From Scytalidium lignicola (lineage: Eukaryota > Ascomycota > Leotiomycetes), in NCBI GenBank assembly GCA_002812745.2, contig NCSJ02000501.1, positions 1 through 22,183 of the forward strand: a stretch of 22,183 nt of DNA. Reading direction: 5' to 3'. The notes under the pieces were generated by a model. The model was not told where the DNA came from, searched no databases, and was given only the letters and a program-made list of their open reading frames with translations. This document shows positions 9,203 through 17,540 of the stretch, in pieces (position 1 is the first letter of the stretch; each line of letters starts with the position of its first letter). A program made the position numbers and the translations under genes.

Positions 9203-10423
9203 ATGACGTCGACCTTCGCTTTCCCTGAAATCAATGAGACTGAATGTCTCGACTTTCTCTCCACCCTCATAAAATTCAAATCTTTAACGCAAACCCCTGG
9301 TGAACAAGAAATAACCCAATACCTCACCGATCAAATGCGCGCTCTGGGTCTCGACGCAGACATCTACCCCTTTAACAATGGCACCAGGCAAAACGCCATC
9401 GGCAGATGGAAGGGAACAGGTGACAGTTCCGGCAAGAGTAAATCTCTCCTTTTCAATGGCCATGTGGACACCAATCCCGTCTCTGAAGGCTGGACTATCG
9501 ATCCATGGGCTGGCCTCTATGACAAAGAGTTTATCTACGGCATTGGTGTCTCCAATATGAAATCCGGATGCGCAGCGTACTTCTGTGCTGTCCGTGAACT
9601 TCTGAAGGCAGGCTTTAAACCAAAATCCGATGTTGTTCTAACTTATGTTGTTGGTGAGCTACAAGGAGGAGTTGGGACCGTGGCAGCCATAGAACAGGGT
9701 TTGATGAGCGCGGATTGCTTCATTAATTGTGAACCGACGGATATCCGTGCTATCACTATGCACGCCGAGAGTCTGATATTCAGCATTGAACTTACGGGTA
9801 TCACGCGGCACATGTCTGCTAGAGAAGAAGCGGTAGATGTCATTCTTGCGGCATGTAAGCTGATTCCAATCTTGACGGAGATGAAGTTCAGTGATGCCCG
9901 ATCTGAAAGACACGAGAGTATCAACAGATGTCATGTTGGCATTGTGAGAGCAGCATTGGGAAAGGAGTTTGTCGAATGGCGGCCCCCACAAGTAGCTGAT
10001 TTCTTGCGAATGAGTGGAGCAGCGAGATTTGCACCGGGGCAGACGAGGGAGGGAGTCCTTGCTGACATACAGCGGGTTGTTGGGAAATTCTGTGACAGCG
10101 TTCCTGGATTGAAGGTTGATGTCAAACAATATGGGATGCAGGGCATGCCCTCCTTTGAGGTGGATGAAAATGCGGCTGTGGTGAAGTCGTTAAATCAAGC
10201 ATATAAAGAGACGAGAGCAAAAGAACAACCGATGGGCGCGCTGCCACCACCTTGTTTCTATGGTTCAGATGCAGGGCATTTATTGAAACGGTTGGGGATG
10301 GAGGGAGTTGTTTGTGGGCCTGGTGGAAGATATAATACCAGGCCGGATGAGAAGGTAGATAATGTTGATTATTTAGATTGTATTAGGATGTTTATGAGGG
10401 TAATTGTGGACATATGTGGTTAG
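9203..10423 (+). CDS. M20-family amidohydrolase (acetylornithine deacetylase/DapE-like) with altered metal site
   Basis: Intronless 406-aa protein of the M20 zinc hydrolase family, which removes acyl, carbamoyl or peptide groups from amino acids. Seen: NGHVDTNPVSEGWTIDPW (residues 85-102) with metal ligand H87 and D89, the YGIGVSNMKSG block (112-122), GELQGGVGT (151-159) with candidate catalytic base E152, INCEPTD (174-180) with E177, dimer-interface H203, and GSDAGH (354-359) with H359. Two canonical positions differ: the bridging aspartate of the usual D-M-K-G is N118, and the second Glu of the usual E-E pair is L153. Length is normal and there is no signal peptide, so it is probably cytosolic. 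The start ATG follows AACTATC. It is divergent from an ACS-family importer, suggesting uptake then hydrolysis of an N-acyl or ureido compound. Carboxypeptidase-like or allantoate-amidohydrolase-like roles are alternatives. Confidence 0.9.
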   Translation: MTSTFAFPEINETECLDFLSTLIKFKSLTQTPGEQEITQYLTDQMRALGLDADIYPFNNGTRQNAIGRWKGTGDSSGKSKSLLFNGHVDTNPVSEGWTIDPWAGLYDKEFIYGIGVSNMKSGCAAYFCAVRELLKAGFKPKSDVVLTYVVGELQGGVGTVAAIEQGLMSADCFINCEPTDIRAITMHAESLIFSIELTGITRHMSAREEAVDVILAACKLIPILTEMKFSDARSERHESINRCHVGIVRAALGKEFVEWRPPQVADFLRMSGAARFAPGQTREGVLADIQRVVGKFCDSVPGLKVDVKQYGMQGMPSFEVDENAAVVKSLNQAYKETRAKEQPMGALPPPCFYGSDAGHLLKRLGMEGVVCGPGGRYNTRPDEKVDNVDYLDCIRMFMRVIVDICG

Positions 10424-11790
10424 ATTGCCTTTGTAAAGACATGGGTGTTTAGACTCATGTAAAAGCTAGATAAAAGGGGCTCGCTCGGAGCTCAACACAT
10501 AATGGGGGATGAATAGCAGGTTATCTAACATCAGTCTCCTTCTATTGCAATTTTTCAATTTCAGCCTTGTGAAATACTGCAATGGAGATTTGTTTGAAGC
10601 TTTATGCATTATGGAAATTTAGATTCAGAAAAGAATTCAATCTCAATTGAAATCTTTTGAGATATTTCAGTTTTTAGGATTTAAACTTACTTTATGAGAA
10701 GTTTATTGATACTCATCGAATTAGAAGAGGTAAAAAGATCTTAAATATAAAGGTCTTACAAGATTTCTACTGCGTGACTGTTCCCCTCTATCATTAAACA
10801 TATCATATTAGTTTATCTGATAGATAAAAGGGTTTAAGCATTAATGTAAAGCATATAAGTAACGTTTATTCTTACTTTACTCACTTTAAGCCTTTTACGC
10901 TTTATTATAATAGCTTTTTCAAAAAGAAAAAACTCTTATTACTTTTACTGTTATCCTTTAATTATAATTAACATTTTAACTTATACACAACACTTTAAAA
11001 CATATTATTATTATAACTTTAAAATAACATTTAAAATGAATTTAAGCTTAACGTTAATATAACAAACTTTAATTAAAATAAATATTATCTTATTTTATTT
11101 TAACCTTTTAAGTTATAATAAAAATTTAACTATTTATTTATAAAGTACTTATATTATTTACTTTTAATAACATTAATAATTAATTATAAGTATAAATTAA
11201 CAAGAGGTAATCTAATATTAAGTTTAATATATTTAATAGATAAAACAATTAAGTTTACCTTTTCATACTTCGAAGAAATTAGTAAAAAGACCTTCTCTAG
11301 TTCTTTTCAAAGTCAAGAATTTTATTCGCCTCTTCTTGGTGTTAACGGCTATATCTGTCATAGTATAGTTAAGATATGAAACAAACTCAAGCATTACTGA
11401 GACGTAATTCCATGACTTTCTAGCGTTCGACTCTAAAAAGTTGGTATTTGCGCAGATTTTATCTTTCGTTGTAAGACGGGGGACTTAAACAACGTTTAAC
11501 CGCACAAAGACAGTAGAACCAGTTTTGCCTTTTGAATTACTTTATTGATTTTAACAGACCTTATTATAAATGTAAGCCTGTATGACTAACACATATTTAT
11601 ACAATTTTATTAAGGAGTTGTTAATTTATGCGGAAGATAGATCAGTATCACTTAGGAGTGTTAACAATCAATGGCTTTAACATAGATGTCTAACTCTACT
11701 TCCACGTGCATCAAACATATGCTCAAAAGGAGCAACAACTGAATTCTTAAAGAATTCCTCTTTTCCCGCAAATATAATGGCAAATATAAT
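10424..11790. other. Intergenic region with a short A+T-rich island
   Basis: This is the gap between the 3' ends of the plus-strand M20 gene and the minus-strand MFS gene. The middle, about 10780-11270, is very A+T-rich like the transposon blocks and has no open frame or motif I recognise, so it is probably a small RIP-affected repeat fragment. The flanks (10424-10640 and 11270-11790) are moderate in GC. No RNA gene or coding exon was recognised. Confidence 0.5.
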
Positions 11791-13725
11791 TTATACCCCC
11801 CCTTTTTCAGTTCGAGCAGCAAGTATGGCTTCACTCTGTTTCTTAAGCGGCCCATACGTTGCAGTCCACCGCCGAATGCGTTTCCCTTTGAAGTAGAAAC
11901 CGATGGCGAAGAGGAGAAGAAAGTATTCAATTGCGACCACCTGTCCAAATGCCTGTATTGCGGTTAGTAAGGGAAAGACATATTTGGAACCTTACGGAGA
12001 GATTGAAGGGAATATTTGATTAGAGTACTTACATTTGCTACTCCGGCAGCTTTGATCCAGTCAAAGGGGAACAGAGACAACAGGCAGGCAATAATTGCTC
12101 GGATTACGAAAAAGCAAACAATTACTTCTCCAGCCAGCTAGAAAATGGAATATTAGAACCTTTATTTTGGATGACATTTGGCGTTGAAACTAAGGCACGC
12201 TAGAGCATAAATGTAGATAAACTCACAGCATGGTAGGAATCAATAATGTAGGTAACTAGGATATTACTAGCGACCGACAAAGCAAAACCCTGCATCCCGT
12301 ACCCAAATGCTGGGCCAATCCACTTCGTCTTGTATGATGCACATAGACCAAAGGTAAGGATTCCCATGGGCCCAAGGACGCCGGGGATCAGAAGAGCAGG
12401 TAGACGATACTCTGGCTCTCGACGGCCACCCATCCTTTTTGTCTGGCGGTTCGCGATTATATCAATCATCTTGCCACCGATAAAGACGGCGATCAAAGCA
12501 CCTATCAGACTAGCCAAAGCAAGATTGCCGAGGCTAGAGGTCATCCAGCGATATGGTGGTGCCACGAAGAGAACAGAGGACTCCAGTTGGACGACAATAT
12601 TCCTGCTTGAGGATCAACTCCAGATTCATGATCACAGCCAGGAGTAGTAATACTCAAGGTGAGATATAGAGAGGTAAGACTCACCAACCAACAAACACAC
12701 CGGTCAACCCCCCCCAGATGACAGGAGGATAGACGATAACTGAAAAGATATCATAAAGGGACTTGAAGAAAGACGCCTGTTTGCTGTATCCTCGAGTCAA
12801 AGACATATTCGAGAAAAAGCTCCTCTTGGGGTCAAATGTCTCCACTGGAGCATTGATCTCTCGATTGTGGTAAACAGTTTCGTGCACCGTGAATAAGGCC
12901 ACTACAAAGTTGGCACCTGTCGCAATGCCAATCCACAAGCAGTTCCACTGCCACGACCCGGTATCTGTGACCAAGTACGCGTTTATGAGGGGTCCAATAA
13001 AGAAGCCAGAGCCGAGAGCAATCTGGAAAATCATCATTACGAAACCGCGCTCGTGCACAAAGAAGAGATCAGCTGCTGCCGATGGGGTTGGCGCATCACC
13101 AGCGGCTGCAGCGAATCCCGAAAGAATACGTGCTGCGACGAGGCTGTTGAATGATTTGGCTTTGTAACTCCAGACGTTGAAGGCCATGAGGAGAAGCATT
13201 GCCATGAGGTATCCCGGGCGTTTCCCAGCCTTTCGCATGAGAGGAATCCAAAAGAGAGTAGCGACTCCTAGCATGAGTGTATTGAAGCATATTAGATATG
13301 AAGTGCGTGCATTGCTGGTGTGGAAGTAATTGTCTAGAGGAGTAACAGCTACGCTGAAGTTACTTGCATTCACCCTTGAAAGGAAGGTGTAGAAGCATAT
13401 TGTGATGTAGGTCATGTACTTTTGCCATAACGGCCAATTCTTCAAGTCTGAACATCGGCGTCAAGCATAGAAAGAAACCATCTGATCGAAAATAATAATA
13501 ATGATATATANTAAAAAGAAAAAGAAAAAAGAAAAAGAAAAAGCATACCAAAGGATCATTGAGGTCTAACGATGGCACCGGCCTCAGCATTCGGCGAGGA
13601 TCGGTCTCCTTCTCAGAGACAATGATGGTACCAATGGTTTCTTCCACCGCGTGGATCTCATCCGGGTCATCCACAGCATATTCACGCTGTTCGGAATCGG
13701 ATTGAGGTTTCTGTTCCTGCGACAT
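11791..13725 (-). CDS. MFS transporter, DHA1 (multidrug / Tpo-Hol1-like) family
   Basis: Twelve-segment drug:proton-antiporter-type MFS carrier. Proposed exons: 13549-13725, 12685-13439, 12227-12602, 12033-12137, 11791-11952; they sum to 1575 nt (524 aa). Introns are 109, 82, 89 and 80 nt. Family marks: a 59-residue acidic cytosolic N-terminus, then DPLNWPLWQKY across the first splice junction, TFLSRVNASNF in TM1, GKRPGY in loop 2-3 (residues 131-136), ARILSGFAAAAGDAPTP (162-178), HERG (188-191) and GSGFFIGPL (201-209). The first intron uses an unusual AAG acceptor, chosen because only this rebuilds DPLNW in frame; it is a CTTTTT-rich tract containing an N at 13511. The C-terminus ends KGGV. 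It could export a toxic compound or carry polyamine-like substrates. I cannot tell which. Confidence 0.88.
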
Positions 13726-13792
13726 GCTAGGGGCGAGCTACTTGTGTAGGTGTGTATACGGAGAGCGGAATTCAAGGTAGTGTCGAGAGAAG

Positions 13793-13800
13793 ATTATATA
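13793..13800 (-). promoter_or_regulatory. Possible TATA element of the DHA1 MFS gene
   Basis: TATATAAT on the minus strand lies about 70 bp upstream of the start codon at 13725, a reasonable distance for a fungal core promoter. Only position and sequence support it. Confidence 0.3.
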
Positions 13801-14135
13801 CTTTGTTGCTGCTCTTTTTTTTNACAATCATACTCTATATTCGGCTATTCCTAATTGGGCGCCTGTAGAGACTCCTCGAGCTACAGTACACGGTTTTCTA
13901 CACTAATATTCCATGATCCTGCCAGTGGCAAAAGAATCAACAGTTAAAAAGAAAGGAGAAGAAGAAACAAATTCAAAAGCTCGAAACCCGAAATAACTCA
14001 AACCCATACACCCATAACTCCGTAGTGTAGTTGACCATCTCCCTGTATTGTACAACGTGCCTTAGCAATTTTAACTCCTCAGGGTCCATCCCATATATCG
14101 GTGTCTGTTTATAGAAGGTAAGTGTACTCTACGCG

Positions 14136-14318
14136 CTACATCGTCGCATATTCTCTGTACAGCTCTGGTTTGTAGTGTTTAAACTGGTCCAGGAGGCCAG
14201 TTGCTAACATGAAGTTTACAGCCTTTGATGTGTATACTGGGTGCCCTAATATTACTTTGGTGTCTGGGTCCCTTTGTTGCTGCTCGGTCGCTTCTGAGAC
14301 TGCCGTCGTGGATGCTAT
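14136..14318 (-). pseudogene. Orphan C-terminal-exon-like reading frame, unrecognised
   Basis: A 60-codon open frame on the minus strand runs from just after a plausible acceptor (CCGAGCTAG, 14319-14321) to a TAG stop at 14136-14138. Its translation looks like real protein: DPDTKVILGHPVYTSKAV, then NFMLATGLLDQFKHYKPEL, then YREYATM. Amphipathic composition and C-ending codons argue against chance. I do not recognise the family. No convincing upstream exon is seen: the upstream sequence contains a MITE-like inverted repeat and then the regulator promoter. It may be the surviving 3' exon of a gene lost to insertion or deletion, or the last exon of a gene I failed to assemble. Confidence 0.4.
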
Positions 14319-14436
14319 CTAGCTCGGGTAAGAGCGGGTCTGGGGAAGGACGCATGCATCTCACGGAATACTTCCGGATTGAGTAGAGGCAGAGTGGTTA
14401 CTTTTACCTGCAGCTTCGTTCCTCTCTCCGTGTGTC

Positions 14437-14667
14437 AATACTATCCCCCTAAATACTTCACACATACAAGAGTAAAAGTGTGATTTGCGTGATCTCATTT
14501 GCATAACCCTTGCACTGTTGGTCTTCTATTTTATGAATATTGCCCAAATGAGCTCATAAGGTCCTTGCAGTCCTTATTCAGAATCTCACGATCCCAGTCT
14601 AATCCGTAGCAATAATCCCAGTTTTGACCCTTGCATGTGTGAAGTATATAGGGGGGAAAATAGTATT
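14437..14667. repeat. Inverted repeat pair, MITE-like, about 50-bp arms
   Basis: The left arm, about 14437-14489, and the reverse complement of the right arm, about 14612-14667, align with few differences: both read AATACTAT, then a C-run, then TACTTCACACAT, CAAG and AAAA. The right arm has a few extra bases in the T/C run. Similarity weakens but may continue outward by 20-30 bp. The spacer of about 120 bp has no coding capacity. This is the architecture of a non-autonomous DNA transposon or a foldback element. I cannot define target-site duplications with confidence. Confidence 0.7.
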
Positions 14668-15115
14668 GCAGCGACAATGGATGACGACGGGTAAGCAAAT
14701 GCCTTTAACATGCAGTAATGCGTAATGCGGGGCTTCGCAAAGCCACAGCAATGCTTACCATATTTGGCACGCGGACGGTGTGGGGGTCCTGTCAGCATCG
14801 AAGCTGCTAGAGGTTAATCGGGTTTGAAGGCTTACGACTGCTCGAAGTTCGCAATGCTAACCGCAAACATCTGCAGGGCCCAAGCCAAAGAGAGGTGAAA
14901 CGCTGAGCTCTGTAGGCCGTAGCCTCTCCCCAGGGCTTGACGATTAGAAGTATTTGCAGTCACCGCAGGTTCTACTTCAGAGCCAAAAGTATCCTTTGCT
15001 ACTTCCCCAGTTAGTCCTCGTGCTGGCTAGGAAGAGCTGCAAACTCCGCGACTGCACATCTTCTCCAACTCGTCACAAGCAAACCCCACGAGAAAGGTTC
15101 GCAGGAAGCTCAAGG

Positions 15116-15123
15116 TGACGTCA
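15116..15123. promoter_or_regulatory. Perfect CRE palindrome TGACGTCA
   Basis: The full 8-bp CRE/ATF consensus for bZIP factors lies 118 bp upstream of the regulator's ATG at 15241. In fungi such sites respond to CREB/Atf1-type stress or nutrient signalling. The motif is exact; its use is inferred from position. Confidence 0.45.
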
Positions 15124-15240
15124 GCACTCAGATCTCTGTTGTCGTATGCAACACAAATATCTCTCCGACCAGCGGCTTACCACTGTTTTATTTTGCACTC
15201 TATGTGGGTAGAGACAAATTAAAATTGTGCCTGCACAAGA

Positions 15241-16970
15241 ATGGTCGGCGTCCCGGGTTGAAGCAGAGGTTGTCTAACTTGCCGACAGCGCAAGATCAAA
15301 GTGCGTGTGCCTTATGGGATTGGCCCCAAATTTTCTATACCATCTCGCTGCTTCTGGGCCGCAGCTGGGTCTAACCTGTAAATAGTGCGATGAGGTCCTG
15401 CCCGAGTGTTCCCAGTGTCGCCGCTCACGACGTTGCACATGTACAGGCTCCCGAACCGGTCTCTTCATTATTGCAACATCAGAAAACGTAAACCAAAACG
15501 CTGTTGCGAAAGGGCGATTGCGAGACTCGCTTTGTCGGTCACCTCCTGGATGTGCTCAGTTGGAAACACCGAGCGCCTCTCCGTGCTCGAATGATGGGGA
15601 TGATTTTCAGTTACCGCCTCCCTCACCATCTCGTACTGGGGCCTTTGAGCAGTTGTTTGTCGCGCATTTCGTTCGGTCTTTTGGTGACACTCGTGACCAC
15701 CCGCCTTTCTGGCCTGATAAACTGTCGGAATTCTTTACTTCGTCCATAGCAGGACCAGTTAAGGATTCCATTCGCGCAGCGGCGATGCTGTTCTATGGTA
15801 TCCTGACCTGCAATATTCCTATACAAACAGAGGCAAACAGATTCTACACCAAGGCATTGCATTGACTGCGGTCTCAGCTGAATAATAGGATCCTTCCTGC
15901 TAGCGATCCTAACGCTAACTTCAGAATCGCACAAACAACAGATGATATGGTTGTTTGTGCCCCAATCATGATGTGCCACTTTGAAATAATGGCTGCCTCT
16001 TCTTCAGATGGCTGGATTAACCATATTGAGGCCGCAGCTAGCATGCTAAAGATCAAGGGGCCTTCAAATTGTCGTCTTGGATTGGAACATGAGATGTTTT
16101 TGACGGTAAGACTTTTTATGGTGAGACCACCCTTTATCTTTTTTCTTTGCTATTGTTCATGATTCTTATTGAAAGAAAAGTGCTCAGATTGCTGATACAT
16201 ATGCTTGCCAATAGCTATTCGTGTCCATGACCACAAATGAGGCGCACCCATTTACCTCAGAGCAGTGGATGACGGTTCCTTTTGAAAAGAGATCAAAAAA
16301 TCTATGGGATGAACTCTTAGATATTTTTCTCTTGTTACCAAGATGCCTCACCTTAAGTGAGGAGGTTCTAAAACCAGGAAGACAGGAGTGGAGCGGAATA
16401 GAGAGCAAGTTGCGTGATTCCGTCCTGGACTTAGTCTCTAGACTGAATCACTGGCGCCTACGATACCCCAATGCTGAAGATGGTTTGGGGTCGTCTAACC
16501 TAAATGCCGATCCTGATGCCCCTACGCGGCGATCTGATTATGCAACTTGCACGGCTTTGGTTGCTGTGTTTGACGCTGCAAATGTGATCGCTATCTCACT
16601 TCTGCTGCTTGTATCGCCAGTAATAACTCACCACATTTACAATTATCGAACACAACTTCATGCCCAGGCAGTTATATCTGCAGATGTATATCTCGACTCA
16701 AATTACGTTATTGTACCTGGTGGCGGATGTCTGTTGATGGCGTTCGCATTGAAGATAGTTGGCCTCTGGGCTCCGCTTAAGCAGCAGAGGGACTACGCTA
16801 CAAAAAAACTCCAAAATTGGGATTCACAACGATCAGTTCACAGTAGACGCAGGTTTGCCGCACCAGTTCCTCTGGAGCCTGGCATTGAAACCGAAGCTTC
16901 AAATGTATACTACGCGAATATAGCCATTGAGATATGGCGCCGACGACATAAGTCAGTTGTCCTGCAATAA
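15241..16970 (+). pseudogene. Zn2Cys6 (Gal4-type) transcription factor with two in-frame stops
   Basis: Nuclear regulator with an N-terminal binuclear zinc cluster and a Fungal_trans_2-like middle and C-terminal region. Exons: 15241-15300, 15386-16105, 16215-16970; 1536 nt, 511 codons plus stop. The first intron (85 nt, donor GTGCGT, branch CTAAC, acceptor TAG) splits the cluster: GCLTCRQRKIK is in exon 1 and CDEVLPECSQC in exon 2, giving C11-x2-C14-x6-C21-x6-C28-x2-C31-x7-C39. The second intron is 109 nt. Later segments (FEQLFVAHFVRSFGD, WINHIEAAASMLKIKGP, FEKRSKNLWDELLDIF) match the family's helical domain. Codon 7 is TGA at 15259-15261 (MVGVPG-stop-SRGCLTC), one C-to-T from CGA (Arg), and codon 180 is TGA at 15863-15865. 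Nothing else is lost, so decay is recent, or these are sequence errors or polymorphisms. It probably controlled neighbouring genes. Confidence 0.82.
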
Positions 16971-17540
16971 AGGGCTTCTGGATGATTGGCTGAAGGCAGA
17001 GATGTGTGTTTCTATGATCTAGGGAAGGTACTTTCGGAGATTTAAAGGATACATATCAACTAATTTACTGGAAGCGAATGCTTTTATGTAGTATACTCGT
17101 GTGTTCTGTAAAATGAGAATAGGTCTATTTTAACACCGATGTCAGGACTGGGGAGCATTATATTTCACCCTGAAATGACTAAGATAGAGTCACTTTGCAG
17201 ATTCATAATTGCGATTCTGATGCTGTGCGTGGAATTGTGCTACATTGGAGAATTTTAATCTGGATCTGTTGTACACCTCGGAGACTGCAGAGTTTTTAGC
17301 TAAACATATTTCCGGTTTAAGGCCGGGTGGTTGAGTTAGAACATAGTAATAGAATTAGTAGAACGTTAACGAAGTCACTTGATCTAATCGTATTTCACCT
17401 AGAGGCAATACCAATCTTCAACGTAACGTATTTTCCCACAGAGCAGATAGGCCTAGGTCTGACCTCAGACTGGCATAAACATCAGCAACTAGTTGGTGTA
17501 TGCCGCTTTCACAATTTACTCCCTCATTCTCTTTTGATTC
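16971..17540. other. Convergent intergenic region, no gene seen
   Basis: This spacer lies between the 3' ends of the regulator (plus) and the esterase (minus) and would hold both polyadenylation regions. The plus-strand frame at 17327-17572 overlaps the esterase stop region and has no family motif. Nothing else is recognised. Confidence 0.55.

Larger units (their letters stand above)
13726..15240. other. Intergenic region between divergent MFS and regulator genes
   Basis: This 1.5-kb gap contains the promoters of the minus-strand MFS gene and the plus-strand regulator. It also contains an orphan exon-like frame (14136-14318, minus) and an inverted repeat pair (14437-14667). An N follows a T run at 13823. 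Frames at 14179-14364 and 14586-14798 (minus) have no family features; the first overlaps the orphan exon in another frame, and the second overlaps the inverted-repeat arm. The remainder is unassigned. Confidence 0.5.

Noticed and set aside
9659..10129. Minus-strand 156-codon frame inside the M20 gene
   Set aside because: It is an antisense shadow of the conserved plus-strand M20 coding sequence.
12330..12647. Plus-strand 105-codon Arg/Pro-rich frame
   Set aside because: It is antisense to exon 3 of the DHA1 MFS gene and its composition is typical of a shadow frame.
14586..14798. Minus-strand 70-codon frame
   Set aside because: It overlaps one arm of the inverted repeat and shows no domain; the frame is probably accidental.
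15780..15893. Intron removing the second TGA of the regulator (ending at a CTCAG)
   Set aside because: It would delete ANRFYTKALH...LRSQL, which fits the family's conserved helical region, so a true premature stop is more likely.
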